64,000 nucleotides of DNA from Monoplex corrugatus (Eukaryota; Mollusca; Gastropoda; Littorinimorpha; Ranellidae): the NCBI GenBank assembly GCA_030674185.1, contig JAPXFY010000026.1, forward strand, positions 47,537,362-47,601,361, read 5' to 3'. The notes beneath the pieces are model-generated. The model was given only the letters and a program-made list of their open reading frames with translations. It did not search any database and was not told where the DNA came from. Position numbers and translations under genes: made by a program. Of the stretch, positions 26,382 through 32,356 are shown piece after piece. The number at the start of each line of letters is the position of its first letter. Position 1 is the stretch's first letter.

Positions 26382-29300
26382 TGAGAGAGTGTGCACGTAT
26401 ACGCATGCGCATGCAACGAGCGTATCCCGTGCTGGGTTATGACAAACCATCTGTGATTATCTGGTGGGGTAGAGGGGTGGAAAAGGATAATCTTACCGAA
26501 TAAAAACATTGTAACAGTCAAAGAGTAATGATAGAACTAACAAGCAAACAAACAGAGGTAGGTGGGAGTTACAGGTATAAAAACAATCGGTCTTAATCAA
26601 AGAAAACGACCTACAGGACTGTGCAGTAAATGCCTAGTAAAGTGTAAATACAAAGTGAAATCAGTGTGTTTCTGTTTCAATTTTGAAAATGATACAGGGA
26701 AATAAGGTCGCATTCGCTGACAACACAAAAGGTGTTTAACTGTTATAGACTCATTACAGACACATTTAATGGTATTATTGAACTTAATCCGAAGTGAGTC
26801 CAGATATAATCTGTAAGCTAAAGTTATTTCTAGTCTTGTAAAACCCTGGTAATTTACGATGAAGGGTCGATAGTGACATTGCGCTTTTACTTTCTTTTCT
26901 AATATAGCATTCATTTCATGTTCAGAGAGTCGTAAATCAAGTTTAGTACTGTCTGCCCTATTCATTGCTGCACTTTTAGCGATTCTATCGACTCGATCAT
27001 TATCTATTATACCACAGTGTGATGGAATCCAACAAAAAGTAACGTGAGTATTATTTGTTATTAAACAATGAATTAAAAAGTTTATCTCAAATATTAACGT
27101 ACTATTTACTTTACATTTGCAGCTCGTCAGGGATTGTAATGCAGATTTCGAATCTACACATAATAAGATACTAAATATAGCTATGGGTAGATCTACTATA
27201 TATTTCAGTGCCATTAGGACGGCGACTAATTCAGACGTGAAGATTGAGTGTCCCTGTCCTAAAGAGTAAGCCTTTTCTACTTTTAAGTTTGGAATTATAA
27301 AACCAGCGCCTGCTGCACCATCATCTAGAACAGAGCCATCAGTAAATATTTTCAAGTGATGTGAATATTTTTCATGCAGATGAGACAGAACGTCAATTGC
27401 CAACAGGTGCGGATTAATATCTTTTCTCAAGTCAGTTTCAATGTAGTTGATATCAAAAGTAGCAGTGGACAATTCCCAGGGGGGTAGAGGACAACATATC
27501 AGTTTATGTGAAACTTTTTTAGGAACTACTCTGCAAATTTCGAAGAGCTCATTTGTGTAACTGGATATTGTTTCTTGTGCCTTTATTGTTCTTGCTCTCT
27601 TGGGGAAATGGATGTCAGACCGAATTTTAAGATCCGTGTCAACATAGTTAGCTACTGCATTTGCTCTAACTATATATTTAGCAGCTGATAACTTCCTCCA
27701 GTCTTCCAAAGGAAGGATGCCGGCTATTTTATATACTTCTTGTGTTTTTGTATACACAGGTACCCCAAGAGCACATTTAACAGCTTTACTATCTAAGCTT
27801 GGAAGTTTTTTCAAATAACATTTTGGGGCTGAAAAATAGACCTCTTGGCCATAAGCCAACTTTGATCTGACTAAAGCTGTAACAAGATGTAATAACGTTT
27901 TAGTGTCCTGCCCCCATGACTGTTTACTAATTATTTTTATTAAATTAAAGCTTTTCACGGCTTTGTATAACAAGGCATCAATATGTACTTTCCATTGTAA
28001 ACTAGAAGTCAAGTGAACTCCCAGAAATTTCACCTGAGTGATATATTTCAGTTCCTCATTATCAATTTTGAACAGTGGTAACTCTTTAGGACTGAAACCA
28101 TTATTAAAAAGAATCATATGTGTCTTTTCATTGGATATTTCCAGACCGTTAACTTTCAAGTAAGTGGAAATGTGATCAATTTCACGTTGATAGATCTTTG
28201 TAATATAGGTTATTTCTCTTAAGGAAGTCTTCCTTTTCAAAGAAACGTTCATCCAGAGCGCTATATCATCAGCGTACTGAGCTAAGTTCACATTGTCAGA
28301 GACTTGTGGTGGCAGGTCATTGATCAAAATATTAAATAAAAGAGGAGATATTATGGAACCCTGTGGAATTCCCATGTTTACAGGTCGTTTTTCAGAGTAT
28401 GTATGACTTATTTTAGCGACTATACTTCGATTACTTAAAAATGCTTTGATGAAATAATAAATATTACCTTTGAGACCAATATGTTTCAGTTTCAACAAAA
28501 GTCTTGCATGCCAGACTTGATCATACGCTTTTTAAGATCAAAAAAGGTAGCTAAGACATTTTTCCTTCTCGCAAACTGAGTTTTTATTTGAGTTGTTAAT
28601 TTGACTAAATGGTCTGTCGTCGATCTACCTTTTCGAAATCCAGACTGGTTAATAGGTATTATATTATTTTTCTCACAAAAATAAGTCAGTCGATTCAGAG
28701 TAATTTTTTCCATTAGTTTCGAAACATGGGATGTAAGCGAGATAGGCCTGTAACTACCTGTATCAGAGCGTGGTTTATTAGCTTTCAGTACAGGTATCAC
28801 AATTGAATTCTTCCAAATGTCAGGTATGTGACCACTTTCCCAGCATTTTAGTATGATATGGTGTAAATATTTAATCCATTTCTCTGGTAAATGATTTAAA
28901 AGCGTATACGAAATGCCATCCAGACCTACAGCTGATTTTTTATTGATCAAAGAGAGAAGAGCATCTTTAAGTTCTTGTAACGTAATTTTTGAATTTATGT
29001 ACATGTGGCTATCGGGGGGAGATCTGAGTATTCTACAGATTCCTCAATTTTCCGTCTTTTCTCCTGAATTGGTGGAGACAAGCTACTGGAATTACTTGCT
29101 CTTGAAAAGAACTGTACAAATTCTTCAGCTTTCTCAGATGACGAAGGAAATTCATTGTCTCTAATCTTAATAGGAAACTGTTGTAAATGAAATCCATTTT
29201 TCATTTCTTTGACCTTATTCCAAATTTTAGGAAGATCTTTAGGACCGGAAATTTGTTGAGAACAGAAATCTGTCCAATATCTCTTTTTGGCTTGGGCTAT

Positions 29301-30078
29301 GACCTTGTTTGAATGAATCTTTGCCATTTTCATATTGTAATGGTCTTCTGGAGATTTAGTTTTTATGTAGGTTTTATACATTTTCTTTTTTTCGTTCTTA
29401 GCTTCTTCACATAATTGATTCCACCAGCTATTTCCAACAAAATTACCTTTGTTTACATTTTTCCTTTTTGGAATTGAATCTTTTGCTGCCTCATGTAATG
29501 TGTTTGTGAAGTGTGAATACATATAATTAACACTGTCGCTCTCGTTGAACGTGCAATCTTTTCCCATTAAGATCGTGTGGTATTTTACCCAGTTTGCACG
29601 GTTGTACAAATATCTAGGAATACAGTCATCTTGTTCTGGCGCTTTAGCAAATAATTCATCAATAACTGTGACAATTGGTAGATGATCACTTCCAAGGGAG
29701 TCGGATGTAATATCCCATATACAATTAATGACAAGGTCAGGAGATAATAAAGTCAAGTCAATGGCGGAAGCTTTATGTTTAGGATTATCTGGTAGTCTAG
29801 TTATTCGACCGTCATTTAATAATACCAAGCCAGAGTCAACGATGTTTTCAACAAAACAATTGTTAGACACATATTGGCAGTCTTTGTCCCAGAATGGAGA
29901 ATGGGCATTAAAATCTCCGGCGATCAACCATTTCTCAGCATGATCTAAAGTTCGTAGCCAGTCACTGTTGTGTCCATCAGGGCCACGTGGAAAATATACA
30001 GACATGATATTTAAAGTTGATACATAGTTAATTTTTACTTTCACAGCCACACAATAAACACCATCCGTTGTGGTGTTT

Positions 30079-30115
<37 letters not shown>

Positions 30116-30261
30116 TGTGTGTGTGTCTGTGTGTGTGTCTGTGTGTGTGTCTATATGTGTGTGGGAATGTGTGGGTGTGTTGGGGTGGGGTGTCTGGTTT
30201 ATGTGTGTGTGTGGGGTGGTGGGGGTGTGTATGTGTGTGTGTATGTAGATGTGTGTAGGTA

Positions 30262-30303
<42 letters not shown>

Positions 30304-30386
30304 ACGTGTGTTAGAAAGTTTGTGTGTGTGTGTGTGTGTATGTGCATGTTAGAGGCAGAGAGGAGTTTGTGTGTGCGTGTGTGTGT

Positions 30387-30463
<77 letters not shown>

Positions 30464-30512
30464 AAGAGAGAGGAGTTTTTGTGTGTGTGTGTGTGTGAGA
30501 GAGAGAAAAGTG

Positions 30513-30596
<84 letters not shown>

Positions 30597-30638
30597 GTGT
30601 TAGAGAAAGAGAGAGAGGAGTTTGTGTGGTGTGTGTGC

Positions 30639-30706
<68 letters not shown>

Positions 30707-31011
30707 AGGTAGGTGTGTGTAGGTGTATGTGTGTTTGTGTTTGTTTTTTTGTATGTTTGTGTGTGTGTGTGTGTGTGTGTAACAGTCAGTCTGTGTGCTG
30801 TTCTGATATTTTGCACAATGTGGTGCTGCATTCTTGCACTGTTACCATAACATTTGTAAGCAGAATTGAATGTACATGAAGAGATGTAAATATTTAGAAT
30901 AATACAAGGACAACAGATTTTGTTATGATTTACACTGCATGTCAGTGCCAGTATGATTGTGTGTTGTGTGTCTACGTGCATGCTTAGACAACACACAGAC
31001 ACACAGACACA

Positions 31012-31076
<65 letters not shown>

Positions 31077-31135
31077 ACACACCGTCTAAAAGCACATACG
31101 TGAATAAATATTAAAAGAAATAACAAATGAACACA

Positions 31136-31226
<91 letters not shown>

Positions 31227-32356
31227 GGCGAATATTAAAACAACATCAGAATAACCCAGCATCAATGTGAAGTAAGTCTCCTTTGGTGGGAGGCCTTGCA
31301 GTGGCTTGACATTAACATCTCCTATACACTCTCTCTCTCTCTGGGCCAGCATGACTGAATGTCAGATTTGAAAATGATTCAGGAGCTGTACAAAGGACAA
31401 TGGAGTGCCAGTGAAAACCACCCCACCTATCGACCCCATTCCTCACACCCAACAGCACAACAACAACGATGAAAATGAGACAATGAAAACAAAACTTTGA
31501 AAGTGTTTAGAGTTAGACTTTGATCAAGAGGGGTTCATTACACTTGGACAATTCCATATGTGCTCTACCCAATCTGCCATCTCCCCATGTGGGGATGCCG
31601 GGGGCTCTTTCAGTATAAATAGTATCCCCACCTTCTGGAAATTCTGTGCTAGAAATTACTTCTTTTCTGTCACTCTTTTTGTTTCTGCCTTGTTCCTTTG
31701 CTGTCTGTCATTTCTTCCTATCATTTTCTGCCTTGCTGGTCCATTCACCTGTATGTATTCGATAAAGTCTTACATACTTTTTCTTACAATTGATAATTGG
31801 GTACATGTATTAAGTGCGTTTTTGGCTCAAGGGAAGTGAGATATGGGGAATCAATTTTAGGTAATTTATGCCCATTTTTACATATGTTTTGATGTCCTTA
31901 GGTATGCTTGAAGTTATATTCAAGTGTGTTGTTTAGATCGCCTGTAGGATAAATTGGACAGAGTGGCCAATGGGGGGACATGTCCTTAGATCATGTGCGT
32001 GAATGCATTGATATGTGTACTTGATTTTTTCTTTTTTTTCCATTTGAAGTTTTGTGTGTTTTGAAATGGTTAGAAGCCTTAATATGGCTCTATGCAGTTA
32101 GCTGGGCTTTAAACAACAATGAAAATAACAGTAAAAATCTGCCATCTGCTATCTGGCAGACTCCCTTGGAAGGGGGGGGGGGGGGGGGTTGGGAATGGGG
32201 ACCTGATTCAATGAAACTCTGACTGTAAGGGAGAAATGAAAAGAAAGTTTCTCTTCTTTCAAATTTACAACAACACACACATATAAAGAAAAACTGTGGT
32301 GACATTCACAAGTCTGATTTTTGTTTCAGTCCTTGAAGATGCACCAGCGTAAGTAA
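640..32356 (+). CDS. FLOT1: Flotillin-1, 3' part of gene (5' end off window)
   Basis: Flotillins are membrane-associated SPFH-domain scaffold proteins. FLOT1 and FLOT2 co-assemble on the cytoplasmic face of cholesterol-rich plasma-membrane and endosomal domains. Ten exons are visible: 640-759, 4549-4644 or 5450-5545 (alternatives), 15696-15848, 16903-17084, 17734-17779, 19672-19809, 24292-24455, 32330-32356. All have AG/GT borders and compatible phases. With one of the alternative exons they encode about 308 residues; the family is about 427 long, so ~120 N-terminal residues lie upstream of the window. The first exon is the end of the SPFH domain (ASSDLVNMG...SYTLKDI). The rest is the alanine/glutamate-rich flotillin coiled coil ([24 protein letters not shown]) and the C-terminal tail ([12 protein letters not shown]). 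Details such as [18 protein letters not shown] and ITMVSSG fit FLOT1 better than FLOT2. One exon has an apparent 1-base deletion (see 24292). Recognised from memory, without alignment. Confidence 0.95.
760..1737 (+). other. Flotillin intron, nothing recognised
   Basis: AT-rich; a 50-base A-rich stretch at 1140-1190. No repeat match found. Confidence 0.6.
1738..1818 (+). repeat. (GT)n microsatellite
   Basis: Alternating GT with a few interruptions, in a flotillin intron. Confidence 0.97.
2540..3046 (-). repeat. SINE-A copy
   Basis: Reversed, it starts with a tRNA-like head (ggttgctgtaatgtagtgg; B-box-like gggttcaaatt region near 2985) and has the family body (cctgctcctacccagtgctg type, actgggaccaaacagtcgag type). 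The 3' part contains a local ~85-bp duplication (2540-2605 and 2613-2680). Confidence 0.8.
3495..3618 (+). repeat. (GT)n with GC-rich end
   Basis: (GT)n that changes to (GCGT)n and GCGC-containing sequence near 3565-3605; potential Z-DNA former. Confidence 0.95.
3805..3874 (+). repeat. (GT)n microsatellite
   Basis: Nearly pure GT. A further tract is at 4312-4366. Confidence 0.97.
4080..4190 (+). repeat. Family D repeat
   Basis: gtttggacaattccatatgc, actccatccaaatctgcca. Related sequence at 31527-31582 with 32136-32175, 36690-36810 (minus) and 42785-42865 (minus). Confidence 0.65.
4549..4644 (+). CDS. FLOT1: Flotillin alternative exon, copy a
   Basis: Thirty-two codons, phase 0 to 0, [14 protein letters not shown] to RDSGIK. 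Acceptor gtactttcag, donor gtgaag. It is a paralogue of the exon at 5450: 27 of 32 residues are the same. The changes are S/A at 5, K/M at 8, A/K at 9, Q/E at 13 and Q/H at 26. This copy is further from human FLOT1 than the other. The frame is fully open and the splice sites are intact, so it looks functional. Because it is a multiple of three, using either, both or neither exon keeps the reading frame. Confidence 0.85.
5450..5545 (+). CDS. FLOT1: Flotillin alternative exon, copy b (canonical)
   Basis: Thirty-two codons, phase 0 to 0, [14 protein letters not shown] to RDSGIK. Acceptor aaaaacttcag, donor gtagtc (weaker than usual). The [10 protein letters not shown] segment is the form found in vertebrate FLOT1, so this is probably the ancestral copy. 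It lies 805 bp downstream of copy a. Confidence 0.92.
6290..6562 (+). repeat. (GA)n then (GT)n compound microsatellite
   Basis: Pure (GA)n at 6296-6372, mixed GA/GT to 6480, then (GT)n to 6562. A long purine strand next to alternating purine-pyrimidine. Confidence 0.97.
6630..7560 (+). repeat. Degenerate tandem array, ~30-40 bp unit
   Basis: Recurring tttctgtcaggtgttgacc with many substitutions, around 25 units. In a flotillin intron; old, judging by the divergence. Confidence 0.75.
7651..8070 (+). repeat. Three tandem units of ~137 bp
   Basis: Each unit has ttggtcatttggtaaa, tatcacatggaatattgaa, cacagattttatgaaat and cacagctggagagt. Starts near 7651, 7793 and 7934. Confidence 0.85.
8071..8940 (+). 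other. Flotillin intron, mostly unrecognised
   Basis: Only the RTE stub at 8571 and a family C-like tail at 8940-8985 (tggctctagtagttggctgg). Confidence 0.6.
8571..8611 (-). mobile_element. RTE LINE 3' stub (about 40 bp)
   Basis: On minus it reads gatcgccaacgccatgcgg, cagggca, then the tctgatgatg tail, matching the last ~40 bases of the copies at 48670 and 55630. A severely 5'-truncated insertion. Confidence 0.75.
9055..9910 (+). other. Unrecognised short coding-like fragments
   Basis: Two non-repetitive open stretches, 9055-9279 ([33 protein letters not shown]) and 9720-9909 ([19 protein letters not shown]), flank the MITE 9387-9624. The amino-acid make-up is protein-like and basic. They could be two parts of one decayed transposase gene. 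No family is recognised. Located in a flotillin intron. Confidence 0.3.
9387..9624. repeat. TTAA-type MITE
   Basis: TTAACCCTTTAACTCC at the left end, and gtgaaagggTTAA at the right. The centre has cctatccaccagcttcctgc and its complement, separated by a short duplicated stretch. Confidence 0.85.
9911..10964 (+). other. Flotillin intron, unrecognised
   Basis: Unique-looking AT-rich DNA. A family C-like tail (tagggcctcgtgcagttagc) is at 10890-10930. Confidence 0.55.
10965..11365 (+). mobile_element. LINE 3' end remnant with conserved tail
   Basis: A decayed + strand coding trace ([18 protein letters not shown], then [13 protein letters not shown]) resembles the C-terminal zinc-knuckle/tail region of LINE ORF2. 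It is followed by a 3' tail (ctgctatgattttagtggtc, agctgg, acaataaatg) like the tail of family C. It runs into a (GT)n tract. Confidence 0.5.
11359..11464 (+). repeat. (GT)n microsatellite
   Basis: Long nearly pure GT directly after the LINE tail at 10965-11358, as if grown from the element's 3' microsatellite. Confidence 0.97.
11465..12924 (+). other. Flotillin intron, unrecognised
   Basis: AT-rich with T-runs. ~130-bp similar phrases at 12585-12665 and 12665-12735 (ttcagttgtttttagttata) hint at an old duplication. Confidence 0.5.
12925..13330 (+). repeat. SINE-B-like head with related 3' element
   Basis: Head gatagtcgagttgttaggat with a degenerate B box (gggtttgaat). Then the family body (ctcccaggtcaac, catgcagaacatcaa, gataaagatccag). 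From about 13126 it continues with a unit (accttgaggtcataggggag, ctgggtagactagaggccac) also seen at 35885-36120 and 48895-49060. Confidence 0.6.
13515..13745. repeat. Dispersed repeat, pair with 38636
   Basis: caccagattgctccagttct, gtttctttgtccattctgca is repeated with changes at 38636-38820. Function not known. Confidence 0.6.
13960..14150 (+). repeat. Compound trinucleotide repeat
   Basis: (GAT)n, (GGT)n, (GCA)n and (TAG)n in succession. Open frames through it are artefacts. Confidence 0.95.
14150..15090 (+). repeat. SINE-B copy split by a MITE
   Basis: The left part 14150-14340 (ggtaaatgttagacattcag, gggtttgatctgcc, caggtcagtatgtatac) and right part 15009-15090 (gatcctgcaag, acccagcatgcacg) are one SINE-B interrupted at a TTAA. 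Confidence 0.75.
14341..15008. repeat. TTAA-type MITE with expanded arm
   Basis: Left TTAATCCTTTGACTCCC, right GTCAAAGGGTTAA (TTAA at 15005-15008). From about 14470 the right arm is repeated about 12 times with a 44-bp period (gggtgagagagtcaaagggt, then tacatttttgcagttggtgg). Confidence 0.9.
15228..15440 (+). repeat. Trinucleotide-rich tract
   Basis: (TGC)n, (TAC)n and (ACC)n. Followed by a duplicated ~70-bp stretch (15445-15500 and 15509-15570: aatattttcaataataataa, tggcaatagtac type). Confidence 0.9.
15696..15848 (+). CDS. FLOT1: Flotillin exon, coiled coil part 1
   Basis: Fifty-one codons, phase 0 to 0, [10 protein letters not shown] to ADLAYNLQ. Acceptor tattttcacag, donor gtaggt. Matches the FLOT1 stretch that reads AKAQRDYELKKAAYD in vertebrates; here it is [15 protein letters not shown]. 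Confidence 0.95.
16625..16810 (+). repeat. Pyrimidine-rich (TCTG/TCTC)n tract
   Basis: C/T-rich run immediately upstream of the flotillin exon at 16903; part of it may serve as polypyrimidine tract. Confidence 0.85.
16903..17084 (+). CDS. FLOT1: Flotillin exon, coiled coil part 2
   Basis: 182 bases (60 codons plus 2), phase 0 to 2, [12 protein letters not shown] to KLAEAN. Acceptor tatcgtccacag, donor gtgagt. The split last codon is completed by the G that opens the next exon (AAG, lysine). Contains the conserved VRKPAEAE motif. Confidence 0.95.
17268..17315 (+). repeat. MITE left-end fragment
   Basis: TTAACCCTTTGATTC and cactctccaccagctg only; the rest is missing. Confidence 0.55.
17734..17779 (+). 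CDS. FLOT1: Flotillin mini-exon, EA repeat
   Basis: 46 bases: G completing a lysine, then [15 protein letters not shown]. Acceptor gcggattgcag, donor gtacag. It carries the glutamate-alanine repeats typical of the flotillin domain. Confidence 0.93.
17872..18370 (-). repeat. SINE-A copy with imperfect target duplication
   Basis: About 499 bp, close to the full family. Flanked by ACGAATCATGTACT (17858-17871) and ACGAGTCATGTATT (18371-18384), 12 of 14 identical, so likely a target-site duplication. Inserted in a GAT/GGT microsatellite inside a flotillin intron. Confidence 0.85.
18375..18485 (+). repeat. (GAT)n/(GGT)n tract
   Basis: Right half of the trinucleotide tract split by the SINE at 17872-18370 (left half 17803-17857). 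Confidence 0.85.
18978..19080 (+). repeat. (TC)n microsatellite
   Basis: Almost pure pyrimidine for 100 bases, then (GT)n blocks at 19195-19430 separated by tatatatg-type sequence. Confidence 0.95.
19195..19430 (+). repeat. (GT)n microsatellite cluster
   Basis: Three GT tracts; the phrase gtttgcagtttaagt occurs twice (19290 and 19424), so the cluster includes a ~135-bp duplication. Confidence 0.9.
19672..19809 (+). CDS. FLOT1: Flotillin exon, coiled coil part 3
   Basis: Forty-six codons, phase 0 to 0, [10 protein letters not shown] to VLETLPK. Acceptor ttgtcctacag. The donor is CCCAAG|GTTGGT, which is weak (T at +3). The last nine bases and the first intron bases form the founder unit of the satellite that follows. 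If the intron is retained the frame reads on to a stop at 19867-19869. Confidence 0.95.
19801..21940 (+). repeat. 33-bp satellite seeded on the flotillin exon/intron border
   Basis: About 64 units of 33 (some 34) bp: ttacctcaggttggttattt, then tctcttgtcaaac. The first unit is the end of the coding exon (ctacccaag) and the start of its intron (gttggttattttctc). Unit variants: gttga, ttttgtc, catgtc, cctgtc. Located wholly in the flotillin intron except for the nine exon bases. No protein is implied by the long open frames; they come from the unit being a multiple of three. Confidence 0.95.
22005..22325. repeat. Dispersed repeat, pair with 41865
   Basis: Blocks taaggaaaacctagcggtga, acatttcagttggccacaac, aaaggaaaattcatgtcctt recur in order at 41885-42075. 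It begins right after the 33-bp satellite ends. Confidence 0.6.
22905..23420 (+). repeat. SINE-A copy split by a MITE
   Basis: The head (gtctgtggttaatgcagcgg, actactgaac) is at 22905-22950 and the body resumes at about 23165 (cagtcctgaccgggctctaa). Between them sits the TTAA-flanked MITE 22953-23145, so the SINE is older than the MITE. Confidence 0.75.
22953..23145. repeat. TTAA-type MITE, 193 bp, inside SINE-A
   Basis: TTAATCCTTTGACTCC to GTCAAAGGGTTAA. The palindromic centre is ttcaccagcttcttgcagga. Same length as the copies at 25671 and 35692, which defines the family size. Confidence 0.88.
23549..24102 (+). repeat. Family C retroelement copy
   Basis: About 554 bp, flanked by ttagctccc at 23540-23548 and 24103-24111 (probable target duplication). 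Starts in a long C-run, has ttcagtataatagtatt near the 5' end, the middle tgataattggatacatgtat, and the tail atgcagttggctggggttta, ending in an A/C-rich microsatellite. Confidence 0.8.
24292..24455 (+). CDS. FLOT1: Flotillin penultimate exon with apparent 1-bp deletion
   Basis: The exon is 164 bases where 165 would keep frame. [12 protein letters not shown] reads in one frame up to 24327. [12 protein letters not shown]...NLTGINISK reads in the next frame from about 24327. One base is missing in the A-run at 24327-24328 (ACAAGAAG where ACAAAGAAG would restore the family pattern). Acceptor ccctgtgacag, donor gtcagt. The flanking residues are perfectly conserved on both sides, so I read this as an assembly or read error, or a very recent lesion, not a long-dead pseudogene. 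Confidence 0.9.
25140..25400 (+). repeat. (AAT/GAT)n-rich tract
   Basis: Mixed ATA, GAT and AAT triplets. A similar tract starts at 24755, right after a family C-like tail (ggttctgagcagtggggttg). Confidence 0.85.
25671..25863. repeat. TTAA-type MITE, 193 bp
   Basis: TTAACCCTTTGACTCCC at the left and GAGTCAGAGGGTTAA at the right. The centre is cctatccaccagtttcttgc followed by its near complement. Confidence 0.9.
26050..26206 (+). repeat. A-rich tracts
   Basis: Poly(A) with single T breaks at 26050-26115 and a pure A-run at 26174-26206. Confidence 0.95.
26297..26382 (+). repeat. (GT)n next to LINE 3' end
   Basis: GCGC-rich start (26287-26302) then pure (GT)n. It lies about 215 bp from the LINE stop codon. 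Confidence 0.95.
26597..28528 (-). pseudogene. LINE ORF2 part 3: RT catalytic core, RNase H
   Basis: [17 protein letters not shown] (motif B) and [10 protein letters not shown] (motif C, YADD), then [13 protein letters not shown]. RNase [18 protein letters not shown] (Asp), [11 protein letters not shown] (Glu), [13 protein letters not shown] (Asp) and [16 protein letters not shown] (His/Asp), so the DEDD set is present. The terminal [13 protein letters not shown] region is the usual LINE tail. Stop TGA at 26597-26599. The catalytic residues are intact, so the copy is fairly young. Confidence 0.92.
28529..29004 (-). pseudogene. LINE ORF2 part 2: RT N-terminal region
   Basis: Carries [27 protein letters not shown] and [15 protein letters not shown], classic RT motifs 0-2. 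The frame is lost at the T-run 28529-28533 (A-run on the coding strand), just inside motif A, FFDLKK. One missing A explains the shift. Confidence 0.9.
29005..30075 (-). pseudogene. LINE ORF2 part 1: endonuclease C-terminal half and linker
   Basis: Reads [23 protein letters not shown] (endonuclease motif with catalytic Asp/Asn), AIDLTLLSP and LGSDHLPIV (catalytic Asp-His). A basic linker with KKRYWTDFC follows. A frame change in the six-G run (29014-29019, C-run on the coding strand) ends this frame. The upstream open frame past 30075 is only (CA)n. Confidence 0.85.
30070..30780 (+). repeat. Very long (GT)n cluster
   Basis: About 700 bp of GT tracts with GA-rich breaks (agagaaagagagaggag, three times), directly at the truncated 5' end of the LINE. 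The breaks repeat, so part of it grew by ~110-bp duplications. Confidence 0.95.
31000..31223 (+). repeat. (CA)n cluster
   Basis: Two CA tracts (31000-31082 and 31137-31223). Polarity is opposite to the GT cluster at 30070-30780. Confidence 0.97.
31527..32175 (+). repeat. Family D repeat split by family C
   Basis: Left 31527-31582 (cacttggacaattccatatg) and right 32136-32175 (gctatctggcagactccctt) flank the family C insertion. It is followed by a G-run. Confidence 0.7.
31583..32135 (+). repeat. Family C retroelement copy with 12-bp target duplication
   Basis: Flanked by identical aatctgccatct at 31571-31582 and 32136-32147. Gives the family length as 553 bp: start ccccatgtggggatgccggg, TATA-like cagtataaatagtatcc at 31612-31628, tail atatggctctatgcagttag, then aacaacaatgaaaataac. 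Inserted into a family D element. Confidence 0.9.
32330..32356 (+). CDS. FLOT1: Flotillin last coding exon (8 codons and stop)
   Basis: Acceptor tttttgtttcag, then SLKMHQRK and TAA at 32354-32356, in phase with the exon ending 24455. Human FLOT1 ends with a similarly short basic tail after ISQVNHK. The short length makes this less certain than the other exons, but phase, acceptor quality and total length (~427) all fit. Confidence 0.75.
   Translation, partial: SLKMHQRK

Larger units (their letters stand above)
26597..30075 (-). mobile_element. 5'-truncated LINE with endonuclease, RT and RNase H
   Basis: Reading on minus, the pieces in order are: C-terminal half of an APE-type endonuclease ([13 protein letters not shown]), a linker, a reverse transcriptase, then RNase H. 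The endonuclease is cut at its 5' side and abuts a (GT)n tract, which fits 5' truncation during target-primed insertion. The RNase H after the RT points to the I-like group of non-LTR elements (I, Nimb and relatives); a finer class cannot be assigned by eye. It lies antisense in the long last intron of flotillin. Two single-base frameshifts, both in homopolymers, break it into three frames. Confidence 0.9.

Noticed and set aside
26597..29004. Host gene with reverse transcriptase (for example telomerase)
   Set aside because: The endonuclease, RT and RNase H order and the tail are those of a non-LTR retrotransposon.
30349..31095. Open frames coding HTHTHT or VCVCVC
   Set aside because: Translations of (CA)n/(GT)n microsatellites; the same applies to the other GT/CA tracts in the window.
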